Source: Rhizophagus clarus (lineage: Eukaryota; Glomeromycota; Glomeromycetes; Glomerales; Glomeraceae). Taken from it: a stretch of 64,000 nucleotides of DNA. The translations under genes and the position numbers were made by a program. A model generated the notes under the pieces. The model did no database searches and had not been told where the DNA came from. It saw only the letters and a program-made list of their open reading frames with translations. Position 1 is the stretch's first letter. Each line of letters starts with the position of its first letter. Positions 1 through 12,428 of this stretch are shown here, one piece after another. The stretch covers positions 62,001-126,000 of the forward strand of contig BLAL01000004.1 in assembly GCA_015698045.1 (NCBI GenBank), read 5' to 3'.

Positions 1-25
1 TTCTATTTCTTTTTTTTTTCTTTAG

Positions 26-313
26 GTTGCTGGACTTCTTGAATGAACTTAGATTTGAAATGTACGTAAGTTAGTGGAAAAAGATTTTTTTTAATATATT
101 GAAGAAACATACTAATGTTTCTTCTATTTCTTTTTTTTCATTAGATTGCCAGACTTTTTAAACGAACTTGAACTTGAAATATATGCAAGTTAATGAGGAG
201 TGGGAGGAGATTTTTTTTTAATATATTGAAGAAACATACTAACATTTCTTCTATTTCTTTTTTTTTTCTTTAGATTGCCAGACTTCTTGAATGAACTTGG
301 ACTTGAAATATAC
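26..313 (+). other. Three tandem SAM-like micro-exons
   Basis: Three copies of a 40-nt exon-like block lie at 26-65, 145-184 and 274-313, in repeat units of about 119-129 bp. Each has a pyrimidine tract plus TTTAG or ATTAG before it and a donor after it (GTAAGT, GCAAGT, GTAAGT). In the same frame they read LLDFLNELRFEMY, LPDFLNELELEIY and LPDFLNELGLEIY, which resembles the first helices of a SAM domain (inference from the FLxxLGLExY pattern). Forty nt is not a multiple of three, so including two copies in one transcript would shift the frame. They could be mutually exclusive exons or remnants of a duplicated gene. No flanking exons are identified, so the gene is partial or dead. Confidence 0.55.
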
Positions 314-928
314 GTAAGTAAATTTAGTGCAAAGTAGGAGAAATTTTTATAATATTTATTTTTTTACATTGTTAAACTTTTAGATAAACCCAGTTAATAA
401 AATTTTTTTTTATTACAAGCAATAATATAAAAACTTTTTTTAAATGTAATAATTTATTATTTAATCCAAAAGTCAATTTTAATTATAACAATAAAATAAA
501 GTATTGCAATAAATTTTAGTTTTTTACGTATTTAATTTTAAATTTTTTTTTTACTAAATTTTTAATATGCATGCTATATGACTAAGATGTTACAAATTAC
601 AATCAATCTATCAAACTTATATCAAATTTGTATTAATCTTGTATCAATATTTATATAAACTTTATTAATTAGGATTATTCAATTTTGAATTAATTGTGAC
701 TAAAATCTTGATATTCTATATATCACGAGAATAATATTTTAATTTTGGTAATTTTGACATGCCAAAACTATTTTGATAATTTTATACAGTTTTAACAATT
801 TTGACATATCAAAACTATTTTGACATTTTGGCATTTTGACATATTTTTAGTTTTGACATTTTGACATTGGTCTATTGAGTTTTGGCAAGCAACTTTAAAA
901 TAAATATATATAATGTAATTATTAATTA
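314..928. repeat. AT-rich spacer with a truncated copy of a satellite-element end
   Basis: No coding region is seen. About 712-897 resembles the right end of the element at 25579-27265: a series of TTTTGACATxxxAAAAC motifs ending in GGCAAGCAACTTTA, which matches the element's terminal GCAACTTTA. No partner left end was found nearby, so this is probably a truncated or solo end. The remainder is AT-rich. Confidence 0.5.
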
Positions 929-3900
929 TTAATTCGTGATACGTGAATCAACTGCAAAAAAATGTCGATTATTATTATAGATCAGCGGTGATAATAATCA
1001 CTATTAATTTTACAATGTTGGAGAATCTCACACTTCTTAGATAATATAACCTCAAACTATTAGTCAAATACGTGTTAAATAATGGGTAAACGAAAAGAAT
1101 ATCAAGTTTCTCTTGGTCGTATAAACGAAAACTTTCATTATGGACTATTTTTTCGAGATTAGTGGGAAACGCGATCTATAAAAAATGCAACTGAAATTCC
1201 AAATTTTTATCCTATTCGTATAAATATGAAAACCTTAGTCATTCTTCAAAATGTACAATTTTTTATTATTGTTATTCAAGGCCATACTGGTTCTTTGCAA
1301 CAGCCAGGATATATTTGTGAAGCAAGAGATTTAAAAAGTGCTGTTTTTAATAATCCTTTAGCTGCGATAACTACACTTTATCAACAAGTATTTAAAAGCA
1401 ATACTAGGTTTTCTGGTTCTCTTATTATGGGTCATGATAAAATGGAAATTGAAGAACAACTTTTGAAGAATATTAATTTTCGTCTATTTTGTTGTTTTTT
1501 TGAAAAATTCTGGTTGTTTATATATGGAATTGGTATATCTTCAGACGAGCAATTATATTATGCGGGTCCAGGGTTTAAATCATCATTTTATTATTCAATT
1601 GGAGCAAACAAAGATCGAACTTTATTTGTACAAGAAATAAATAAAAAAAATTCAATTATAAAAATGTATTAAAATTTTGAGTTGTGATATACATATAACG
1701 GTAATAGTCCTAATGATGTGTAGCAAAAAGTTGGTGTATTACGAGAACATAGAGGTGTTGATTTATTTGGAATTAGTCATCCTCAAATTCAAACATTTAT
1801 TCAAACACAACTTATACCAAGATGCCCACCTGAAGAATGGCATATTATTGATAAAATGCAAGCCTTGTAAAATTATCATTTGCAAAGATTTACATTATCT
1901 TCTATTAATTGGAATGAATTTTTTATTGAATGGTATAATGAAATGAAAACTGTAGTTGAAATTACCACTACTTTAAAAAAACTCTATCCACTAAACTATA
2001 TAATTAAAGAAAGAGAAATGCGTGTATGGCGTACGATGTTAAACCATGCTGGATGTACCAATATCACACCTTATACAAAAGATATTTTACCAGTAAGTTT
2101 TTTTGAGAAAATATATTTATAAATGTTATAATAAATTCTTACTTTTATTTTTTTTAGTATGAATTTTGGATGCGATCTGGTGATCCATCATGTGATCGTG
2201 AAATTTTGCATTTTTTGTATACGTCCGGATTTTTACATCTATTTTCTAGACAGTATCGCAATGATGGGGATATTTTCTGAAAGTGTTTTAGTCAAGCGTT
2301 AGAATCTAATAAAAAGGGTTATGATAGGAAAAGAAGGATTCTTTCTATTATAGCTGAGAAATTTTCTTATAATATTTTGATGGAAAAATTAAAAGTAAGT
2401 ATAACCAAATATTTGTAAAAAATTTTTTTGAATTATATTTACCCTTATAATTTATATAGGTTGCACAAGGCACTATTTTTGAGGTGAAAAAATATGCCAG
2501 AATTAATAGTCTTGGTTGTGTAGTATTGGAAAAACCTGTCAGAAAAGTCAAAAGAATTACTTCTAAACAAAAACAACAATTTGATTCATTTTTTCAAGAT
2601 AAAGCTCATGTTATTATGAGCTCCTATAAAACTGATGCTAAAACAGGACAACTGGTAATTTATTTAAAAAATACAAAAAATACAAGGAATCTTTTTCAAA
2701 TGGAATTAAATGTATAATATTTTACACTCAATTGATGGGTCACCAATATATTTACTGAGAAGATCTTGGAGGATTATGTTCTACATGTAGTATGTATGGA
2801 TATGAAACTTTTGAAGATATTATAAATCTAATAAAAGAAAAAATAAATAATACTAATCTACAGGTAAAAACAAAGTTTACTAAAAAATTTTGATATATAC
2901 ATACATTTTAATCTTGAACAATGAATTTATAGAATATTTTTTCCAAACATTGCTATTTTTTAAAATGCTATTTAAAGAAAGAATATGAAGAACATTTAGT
3001 TGTAACTGATCATGGAATAATAACTCATGACCCATGCATAAATCATTGTTTATTATATGCATTTGGTAAGTGTAATGAACATCATACCCATGTTTGCAAC
3101 GAATGTCAAAAAATTTTCAAATTTTTTCAGGATTTGAAAGATAATTTGGATTTATCTTACCATGAAGAAATCCAAGAGTACCAAAATCATATACTTTATT
3201 ATCTTGCACATCAAGCTTGAAAAACTTATTTGAATGCACAATTTAATGCAGCCCTTCTAGATTTAAATGAAGATGGTGCACTATTAGTAGTTGATTATAA
3301 GATGAAAATATTGCCTAAAACATCACGTGAAACAAAACAAGAATTTTTTGGAAAAAAGGGCTGAGCGTTACATACAGTTCTGTTATATACCAAATCCAAA
3401 GAAAGCTTTGAAATTAATATACAAACTATAGACCATTGGTCCATGGATGCTCGCCAAAATGCATGGTTTTCTGCATATTCCCTGCATTCTGCGATAGAAA
3501 ATTTAGATGTCAAACCAAAGTGGATTAGTATAATCTCTGATAATGGTCCACATTATCACAACTCAGAACTTATGATTATTATGAGCAAATGGCATGAATG
3601 GTATGGAATTCAAGTAAAAAAATGGATATTTTTGGAGGCTGGTGAGGCTAAAACCACTGTAGATTCGCATCATGCTCAGGTTGGTAATAAAAACTTTTTT
3701 TTTTAAAAAAAAGAATCAAACTGACTTGTAATAACTGATAAACTATTAGATATCTCTTTCAATAAAATGATTTGTTTGAATTGGTGGTGAAATCCAAGAA
3801 GGTAATGACATTACAGCAGCTATTAAGAATATTGCTGGTACTTCAGTTGCCCATATAGAACCAAATCAAACTAAAGGTAAACACTATATTTATTTAGAGT

Positions 3901-5334
3901 GTTTATTACTATTCATACTAATTAATAATAACAACTCATTGATAGAAAGTAAAGGAAAGTCTATGACTATACCAGGGATATCCAATTGGTTTGAATGGAT
4001 CTGGCCAATTGAAGGTGAAGATGCAGGATATATAAAAGCACGAGCTATGCCAAATGTTAGAAATTGGACATCATTTTCTCCTGCCCAGATTTAAAAATTC
4101 GCAAAAGGTGAAATTAATCAACCATTACCACAAGTCTCTGAGTCAACAGAACCAAAATCCCCATGGAAAATTCCAATTCCACACGCATCAGGTAAAGTGA
4201 TAATTCTGAATAGTAGTTCAATAACTGCAATGAAATTGTATAACAAAAAATTTTTTTTATCAATAAATTACTAAATATTGTTTAGTATATTAGTTTTTTT
4301 ATTTCCAATAAAAGTTCAGACTCTTTCACTTACCATGCTTATTTTACGTTCTTTTATGTCAAAACTCCTATATCCCTAATGATCAATATACTAGGACTTT
4401 GTCCAAAAAGATTGCCACTACAAGAATTAACAAATGAATTGCAAAATCAAAAAATTGATTATAAAAATCAAAATAAGAGACAAAAATTAATAGAAATTTT
4501 GGACAAAGAATTGATGAATGAAACCTTAGAAAATAAAGGTAATTATATATACTGTCTGCAGTACTTTACCTGTTATGAAATATTTCTAACTTCATTTTAT
4601 TTAGGATTATGTTTGAGAAATCATAGTATGTCGCATAAAGAATATACTACAAGGTAAATTTGATAAATTCTCTTCAAAGAGATAACAAAGATTGAATATT
4701 TTATACATTGTAGACCACCTTTAGATATGATTGAATTTCCATTATCAAGTGGCTAGGCAACAAAAGAAGCTCAAAAATATGGAAAAAAAAGTAGTGGAAA
4801 ACATATAAAAAAAAGAATTTCAGCTATTTTAGAAGAATGTTTTTTGGCTAGAAATGTTGACAAGAGTTACTGAATGACTGCCCAAGATATGTGAAATTTA
4901 TTGACTTTAAGAGTGCAAGAAGGAGAAATTGAGAGTTCAGACATACCGAAAGTAACAACTATACAGGGTTGGATAACTTGTTATGCAGCACAGTTGCGTG
5001 AAAAAAAGTGCTCAAGTGGTACTTGAAGAGGTTTAAAAACAACACATATTTGTACTTTATATATCTGTAGTGTAGGTATTTTAGGTGAGAATCTAGCAAA
5101 GCGTCAAATAAAAGTAAAAAATTTTTTAATAAAATTTTTTTAAAAAATATATTATTGAAAATATTAGGATAAACGTCATGTGTCACAAATATTTGTTGAA
5201 TTTAAAGTTAATTTTAAGTGCGGTTATTCTAAGATAAAAAGTGGCGTTCACTGAAAATTAATTAGTGATCGACAAAAATTTGCATCAAAATTAAATATAA
5301 ATTTTTTGCAGTTGACTCACGTATCATGAATTAA
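929..5334 (+). mobile_element. TTAA-flanked DNA transposon with about 30-bp terminal inverted repeats
   Basis: The left end after TTAA (929-932) reads TTCGTGATACGTGAATCAAC followed by TGCAAAAAA. The right end read in reverse is TTCATGATACGTGAGTCAAC followed by TGCAAAAAA, then TTAA (5331-5334). The inverted ends differ at only two positions over about 29 bp. The TTAA could be a 4-bp target duplication, as in piggyBac-type elements, or simply part of the inverted repeat; the ends do not start with the CCC usual for piggyBac. The interior is filled by one plus-strand, multi-exon, decayed transposase-like gene. Superfamily is not assigned. Confidence 0.7.
1082..5041 (+). pseudogene. FYR-domain + zinc + DDE-type + SAP-like transposon protein, decayed
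   Basis: From ATG at 1082 one frame runs to about 2094 with only stop codons and no indels, then continues in exons near 2158-2394, 2460-2862, 2934-3679, 3752-3875 and 3945-5041. Blocks in order: an FYRN-like segment (GPGFKSSFYYSIGANKDRTL, about 1567-1650); an FYRC-like segment (GVDLFGISHPQIQTFIQ, about 1754-1805); Cys pairs (CSTC near 2790; CINHC and CNEC near 3040-3110); and a likely catalytic triad from VVDYKMK (~3290), ISDNGPHYHN (~3532) and FLEAGEAKTT (~3632). A SAP-like helical stretch lies near 4387-4510. Premature stops occur at 1160, 1670, 1685, 1721, 1868 and many later sites, with one frame break near 2700. The domain names are inferred from motif patterns. It is the only gene within the inverted ends, so it is the presumed transposase. 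Confidence 0.65.
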
Positions 5335-7440
5335 AAAAAATTGTTTTTTTAAATTTTATTAAATATATTAAATTTTTTAAATTTAACATATTTTTTTTAA
5401 TAATTATTCAAATTTTTTAATATTTTTATTAATATATTTATTTTATGACTTATTTTATTTAGATTATATTTTTAATTTTTTATTTTTATTTTAAAATCAA
5501 ATATAAATGCTATAATTAAAATTTATTATCCCAATTTTATATATAATTTATTTTATATTATATAAAATTCTTAAAATAAAATTTATTTATTTAAAAGAAT
5601 TATAGACAAATATTCTTTTATTTCAGTTTTTTTTATTTTAGTGTTAGTTAATATAAATGTTACAAAAATTAAAAAAAGATTTTTTGTACTATAATATTAT
5701 TTATAGCTTATAGTATATATGTAAATTTAAAGTTAGTTAAAGTTAGTATAAATACTTTACTGAAACTTTCAAATTTGGCATAATATTTTAACGATATCTT
5801 TTTAACATCTTTGTGGTAACGTCACGATTTTTTAAATAGTATCGTAATAATATAGTTATGATAATCTTAACGATAACTTTTCAACATCTTCGCGGCATTA
5901 GGTTTGATATCGTTCTGATATCATTCTGATTTTATAGTCCCAATATCGTGAATGTGCTATAACAATATCATTAAGATTATCATAACTATATTATCACAGT
6001 ATTGTTTAAAAAAATTATAACATTACCGCAAAGATGTTCAAAAGATATCATTAAGATTATCATAATTATTATAGTTATATCGTCATGATATCATTCATTT
6101 AAAAATTGTAACGTTATTGATAAGGTATCAAAACTGTTATTATTATTATAACTATATTGTTACAATATCAATTAAAAAATTGTAATGTTATCACAAAAAT
6201 GTTAAAACAATTTTATTTATTAATAAATACATCATATTAATATGCAATTATATATAATAGTCAACATAAAACAACAAAAGCAATGTACACTGATTAGTCT
6301 TGCCTAATATGATGTAAAATCAAAGATGTAATGTATTGTAGGCATTAATGAATTAATTTTTAAATTATTGTACCTGGTAAATAAATTATTTAGGCGCATC
6401 ACAACATAGTGATATCATTATTACACTGATTAGTTTCGCCTTATATTATACTGAACTTCATTTTAGAATTACAACGCAAATTTCTGTGAAATTAAAGATA
6501 CAATACTTTACAGAAACTTAAAAATTCTAAACAATGACGAATTGATATAGTAATGATATTAAATATACATCGTAACAATATCGATTTGCAAATGATATCA
6601 TTATGATATCAAAATGATATCGATACATTATTGATTGGATATATCAAAATGATATCGTAAAGATATTTACTTAAAGAAATATCTAATCGATATCATATTC
6701 ATATTGTTATAACAATGATAATTTTTTAAAAAAATGTGAAACAAACACGATATCAATATAATATCGTATCGATATGTATTCAGTATCATTATGACATCGT
6801 AAAAATATCATCTTATAAATATCAAATCGACATCAATTCACTATTGGCAATATAACGAATCGACATCATTTTGATATAGTTAAACAATAATAAAATTTTT
6901 AAAAAATGTGATACAAACACGATATCAATATAATATCGTATCGATATGTATTCGGTATCAATACGACATTATAAAACATTATCTTATAAATATCAAATCA
7001 ATATCAATTCGATATTGGTAATATAACGAATTGATATCATTTTGATATAATTAAACAATAATAAAATTTTTAAAAAATATGAAACAAACATGATATCGAT
7101 ATGATATCGTATCGATATGCATTAAGTATGAATACGACATCGTAAAAACATCATTTTATAAATATCAAATTAACATCATATCAATATTGGCAATATAACG
7201 AACGTATCAACATCATTTTGATATAGTTAAACAATAAATAGTATATTTTCAAATCGTTTAGTTCAATATTAAATTGAAATATTTTAATAATTTGTAATCT
7301 AATTAAAAAAAGTATAATTTAATTATACACATTTGCTTTTAGCTAGTAGTGGTATCATAATAGTTATTATTGTAAAATTCGTACAAAAAAAGAAATAAAA
7401 TTTTTTTTTTAATTGATATTTCAAATATCGTATTGAAAAT
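5335..7440. repeat. ATATCG-rich satellite and palindromic repeat block
   Basis: No gene is seen over about 2.1 kb. About 5790-6110 contains inverted copies of a GATAATCTTAACGATATC-type segment. About 6300-6520 matches the repeat units at 15080-15530 (ACCTGGTAAATA, TTAGGCGCATCACAA). About 6710-7240 holds three tandem copies of a 171-176 bp unit starting AACAATAATAAAATTTTTAA, each with several GATATCG motifs. The last 180 bp is plain AT-rich DNA. Confidence 0.65.
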
Positions 7441-9089
7441 TTAGATCTTCGATACGACTAATGCTACCTGTTCCAAATTATTGATGAGTTGTTGCTGTAA
7501 AAAATCAAAAAAAGTAATTAAAAAGCAGACTGTCAAATTATTTGTATGAAATGTGGAAAAGTGATAAGAATGGAAGTCAATAGAATAGTTGAGAGAACTG
7601 AATTATAATTTATTAACAAAATTATTTATAAATTTATTTATACAAAGAGTAATCTAAACGTCTCCCAATTTTTTTTTTTTAATTAAAAACATTAAGGTGT
7701 GTGTTTAGAATAATGGTCAATTCACTCGTAAAAACTTACTAAATTTATTATCGTTATAAAATACATAATTTTATAAAAAAATTAGGCATGAGCTTTTACT
7801 AAAGATTTTATAACTATGTATAATTTAACATTATTAATACTATGTATGATTAAAGGACATTATAAATAAAATAACTTACCAATAAAGAATTAACGATGTT
7901 ACTACCGCTTCTTGATGGTATAGATAATTCCTTTGTCATTCTATCTAACGCCTTAATAGCAGCTAAATTTTTACCATTCCACGAGATTCTGACAGCTTCT
8001 CTAACGAAATCAACTAATGTAACCAAACCTCCATTGTTAATTAATTCTGAAATGTTTACGGCAACAAGTTGTCTGCTTAAAATTTTTTGTGCAACACTTT
8101 CGTCAACATATTCTTTAATCTCTTTCTGAGATATATTTCCAGTGGTACCTCTATTTTATTCATTAATTATTAATAATACAATTACAGCACTATTTATTGC
8201 CAACAAAACAATTAAACATATACCTGCTTTTTCTTATTTCTTTATATTCTTCTACAAAGCTTAAAATATTTTGATTGAATTTATTCCTGAAATCTGTAAG
8301 GAACTTACGAGTACGTTCAAGATAGCTTTTTGCCTCGCTAGTATATATCTTGATTCAGAAAATCTTTACGATCAGGTCATCAAGAACCTTATTGTCTGGA
8401 TTTCTCACGCGCAGGAATAGACATTTTACTGACTCATCCCAGAGTCAGATTTTATCCTAAAACATTAGAAGACGCATTATTTAATGATTTAAACATAATA
8501 AATATTACCATATTGATTCAATACTAACTTCATTATTTTTTGATTCAGCAACATCTGATGATTCGTTCATTTCATTTGCGAGTCGTAAGATATCAGGGTG
8601 TTTGACAAGCCAGTTAACTATTTCCAATTTTGAATGCTTTCGAAATTGTTCTGGAATTTCATCTGCTTCTTCGCCATTATCATCTCCTTCATCATCATCA
8701 TCATCATCATTATCGTAATCCTCATCACTTTTGTCCCTTACTCCCTCTTCAACTATTACGTTTGGTTTATTGACACGCACACCTATATGTAATATATCAT
8801 TGCAATTGTTTTAATTAAAGATTAATATCAATGAATTAAAGTCTACACATATTAATATTACCTGACATTAATTCATTCGCCTCTTCAATGTCTATATCTC
8901 TTCTCTTTTTCGCAATACCAATTTGTCTTGAGTTCTTTTGACTTTTTTTCGGTCCTTTCATATTTATTTTTGGTATTTTACTATTTATTATCCTTACATA
9001 CAGTATAAGCAAATCTTATTAAAAAAAGTAATATATATACCTGTTCTAACTTCTATTTCTTTACCTTCGGATGATTTACGTTTAGACAT
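7441..9089 (-). CDS. Unknown six-exon gene, acidic N-terminal part, probably broken in exon 4
   Basis: Exons on the minus strand by splice sites: 9041-9089 (ATG; MSKRKSSEGKEIEVRT), 8862-8954, 8509-8782, 8224-8456, 7880-8150 and 7441-7494. Junctions 1/2, 2/3, 4/5 and 5/6 keep phase. Exon 3 encodes an Asp/Glu run (DNDDDDDDEGDDNGEEAD) followed by FRKHSKLEIVNWLVKHPDIL. Exon 5 contains SWNGKNLAAIKALDRM. The last exon ends QQLINNLEQVALVVSKI. The 3/4 junction is off by one, and the better exon-4 frame contains two TGA codons, so the gene is either a pseudogene or ends shortly after exon 3. I do not recognise the family. The basic, Lys-rich start and acidic centre suggest a nuclear protein, which is only inference. 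The next gene upstream is the Myb/SANT gene in the same orientation. Confidence 0.6.
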
Positions 9090-9626
9090 AGTATCAGGAA
9101 AATATAAACAAAAAAATATGGATATAGAAAAGAAAAAAAAAACGTACTGCATCCTTATGATATAAATATGAAATCTTGGTTATTGTAAATTATGATAACA
9201 GTACACAATTGGAAAATATACATGATCTCGACATCGTGAGGAATGCAGAATCAGTTGAAAATATCGAAAGAATTATGATGGAAAAGGTAGTGAGAAAAAT
9301 TAATGGAATATTTCGTTTTAAATTCCCATTTTTATAAAAAAGGAGTGAGAAGAAATATTTTTAACGCTGATTTATTGTATTACAAACATTACAAACACGA
9401 ATAATATTGTTTAAATTTGACCATTGTAATTTATTGTAATACAATTTATTGTATTACAAACACGAATAATATATGTTAAATTTGACATTGTAATTAGAAT
9501 TTTATTATCAAAAATATATATATATAATAAAATATAAAAATGAAAATAAAATAAAAATTTATAATATAAAAATAAAAAAAAAAAAATAGAAAATAGTAAA
9601 GGGTAAAATGATAAAAAAAAATTGTT

Positions 9627-10179
9627 TTAATGACGGTGTCGATGACGGGGGTAAGGAGAATAAGAGCGCCTGCGCTCGTGGCGGTGATGAGATCGAGAGC
9701 GCCTGCGCTCTCGATACTCATATCTCCTACGATCTACCCTATTTCTTCTCGCGGCGCGGACCGGTGCTTAAAATAAAACAATTAGTTAATTATAAATGTG
9801 ATAAATTAAATAAAAAAAATCAATTAAATAATAAATTGTTACTTTCAGTAAGCCAGAATTCATCTGACAACTCATCATGAAAACGTTCATCATGAAGAGT
9901 TAGTGTGTGGGTAGGAAATCCTTCCAGATTTCTACTCAATAACCTTTTCAAATTTTCATACCCACTTTTTAGTGCATTCCATTTATTCCTGCACTGTCTT
10001 TTTGTCGGCGCGAAGTTTTGGTGATCATTATTTATGTTTTGCGATATATGGTTCCAAATCACCTTTTGATCGTGAATGGCAGTAGTACAAAAAAATCGTT
10101 GATACAATCGACGATACTGAATTAACGAGAGAGTAGCGTCGTTTGGCCACTGTAAAGCCCCGGTATTTAATTGTGCCAT
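9627..10179 (-). CDS. Myb/SANT-like DNA-binding protein with an Arg/Ser-rich tail
   Basis: Two exons: 9843-10179 (337 nt) and 9627-9766 (140 nt), joined through a GTAACA...TTTTAAG intron of 76 nt. Phases agree and the total is 159 codons including the stop. Exon 1 has the spacing of a Myb/SANT-like domain of the transposon-derived type: WPNDATLSLIQYRRLYQRF, then KVIWNHISQNIN, then APTKRQCRNKWNALKSGYEN. Exon 2 is GC-rich unlike its surroundings and encodes a basic RS/RH tail (RRRYEYRERRRSRSHHRHER and SPYPRHRHRH). No stops or indels are seen, so it may be functional, probably as a nuclear DNA-binding protein. A Harbinger-type accessory protein origin is possible, but no nuclease partner was found nearby. 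Confidence 0.75.
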
Positions 10180-11504
10180 TCTTTAATATTATTATGAATA
10201 AAAAAAAAAAATATTATAAAATCGAGTAATTGAGAGTAATTGATTTAATTAGAGAAAGAAAGTATTTTAAAATGAGTGAAATGGCGAACAGGCTCCATAT
10301 TTATAATAAATTTTATTATTATTTCTTGAACTCCATATTACGATTCTGCATAGATCTTAATGTAATCATCTTTAGATCCTACATATATTACGCATATTTT
10401 TTTGATTACACCATTTGTTAATTTATTCAAAGCATGTTTTAAAAATATAATTTTCTTGGACCTTATAATAATTCATAAAAATTTTACCCAAATTTTTATG
10501 ATCTTAATGTAATCATAGATCCTGCATATCATTTGCGTATAGATATTTTATTACATTATTACAAAAAACAGGGTTAAAGTGTTTGTTTCATTATAGTTAT
10601 CTTTGCTAATTGACGATTGCTATTCGAAGTTCTATAACAATGAGCAATAAGGAGGAAGATTCAAAGAATAGGTATGCTAATTTTGCATAGCAAATAAAAA
10701 AATAATTTTTTATTGTGGTAATTTAGTTATCATCAAGTTTAACAAAGTAAGATTGAATATTTGTTAGATATTCAAATATTATTGGACGTGAGTCGAATAT
10801 ATCATGTGATTTGAATACTCGTTACGTTCTTCAGATTTAGAAAAATTATTCAAGTCAATAAATTCAGATTTTAGGTACAATTTATAAAAAAGAAATATTA
10901 TTTTTAATAAGGTTGGCCACAAGTATATCAGCAATAGAAAATATTTTATATCAATAAAAAAAATATATTTTTTTTTTATTATAAATCAACTCACTAACTG
11001 TATACAAATCGATAAAAGTAATTCTTAATTTCCTTACATAATCCCATGTGTGAAATTGTGAATACAGATAAGAAGACAATCGGTGGTCTTAAATGAATTG
11101 TTAAAAAAAAAAGAATATGATCACATAAAATTTTTTTTTTAAAAAGAAATTCTTCTCACCGCTACCTTACCACATAAAAATTCTTTGCCGATTTGTATAC
11201 TACATTATAGTTAAAAAAATTGTACATCAATATCGGCATCGGAACATCAATATATACCGATAATTAGAACTTAATTCGAACTTAATTTACTCCGTTTTGA
11301 GAATACCGTAAATAATTGGCTAGTGACCTGGTACAGATATGTAACAAAATCGGCATTGATTTTAACCGAATTGATCAACTATTTTGCTTTTTTTTTTGGG
11401 TTTTTTTTTTTGTCGACACGCTGATAATATAAAGGTATTTATAATTTAAAGCTTTAATTGAATCATAAAATTCTAAATTAAGATATCTTAAATTTTTTAT
11501 AAAG
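10180..11504. other. Intergenic AT-rich stretch
   Basis: About 1.3 kb without a supported gene. A possible first exon (ATG at 10640, MSNKEEDSKNR, then a GTATGC donor) has no clear partner. Poly-A/T runs occur near 10200, 10970, 11110 and 11390. The last 250 bp lies upstream of the acidic gene starting at 11505 and may hold its promoter; no motif stands out. Confidence 0.4.
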
Positions 11505-12399
11505 ATGAGAAGACGATTTAATCATATCGAACCAATAAAACCAATTCGAATTCGAAATCAGTTTTCCTACAGCAATCCTAATGAGACAACAGAATCTGAC
11601 GAGAGAGTAGCAATACGTTCACCCGTACATTCATCTGATAATGATAACGAAGACATGGACTTTCAATATGATTATGAAGATGGTAATTTAAGTTTTCAAG
11701 ACAATAATGATGATGATAATGCATATGATTCAATTAATCCTCAACACTACAATGATGAGATGATATTTTCGCAAGATGATATAAATTCATCAGATACTGA
11801 AGAGGAAGAAGAAAGTGACAACGATTACAATAGCGAAGAGGAGGAAGTAGATGATAATGAAATCAATGAAATGAATGTTAAAACAGGAACGTGATTCACT
11901 TCTCTTAACTTTGCATAATTTTAAAACTGAGTTGTTTTTATCTTATGTGAATATGAAATTTGAGGCAGCACTTATGAATGTTTCAACTAGTTGGTACAAA
12001 TTGGCATCATATACATTTGAAGAAGAAAGTGGTATCCTTTCAAAAGTCTACTTACACCTTGGTGATTTTATCACAATTTATGAAGAAGATCACGAAGAAT
12101 CTTATGCAGTTATCAAAGGTATCTTTCGACATAAAAGTAATAATGACAAATATTATGCCTTTATTGTTGTAGATTGGTTTGAGGATACTGGAGCTGAACA
12201 TTCGGTATTAAAATGTCCACTTTACCGCCTTCAAGCAACAGGAAATAAATGGAGACGCATTTTTCCAATTACTGTAATAGATAATTTTCAAAAAGTACAT
12301 TTTATTCATAATTGTAATTCAGAAAGGTGCCAACTACCTAATCATGATACCACAAATAGAATTTGGATAAAAAATAATTTTTATTTTACAGCCGTATAA
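11505..12399 (+). CDS. Acidic N-terminus + BAH-like C-terminus; possible internally deleted transposase
   Basis: Two open frames join either through a 40-nt GTAGAT...AACAG intron (11847-11886) or by a frameshift. With the intron the product is 284 aa (exons 11505-11846 and 11887-12399, both phase 0). The first part is basic (MRRRFNHIEPIKPIRIRN), then strongly acidic. The second part (ERDSLLLTLHNFKTELFLSY onward) contains YLHLGDFITIYEEDHEESYA, VIKGIFRHK and VVDWFEDTG, a BAH-like pattern, and ends with HNCNSERCQLPNHD. The second part is clearly related to the C-terminus of the large pseudogene at 17295-17640 (LHIGNIITIHEENNGEYYAI). The central catalytic region of that family is missing, yet this copy has no stops. 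Forty nt is short for an intron, so the join is uncertain. Confidence 0.65.
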
Positions 12400-12428
12400 T
12401 TGTTTGATTATATAAATATATAATTTGT

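Noticed and set aside
5335-7440. ATATCG-rich block as a possible centromere
   Set aside because: Related units occur at several other places in the window, and nothing else marks a centromere.
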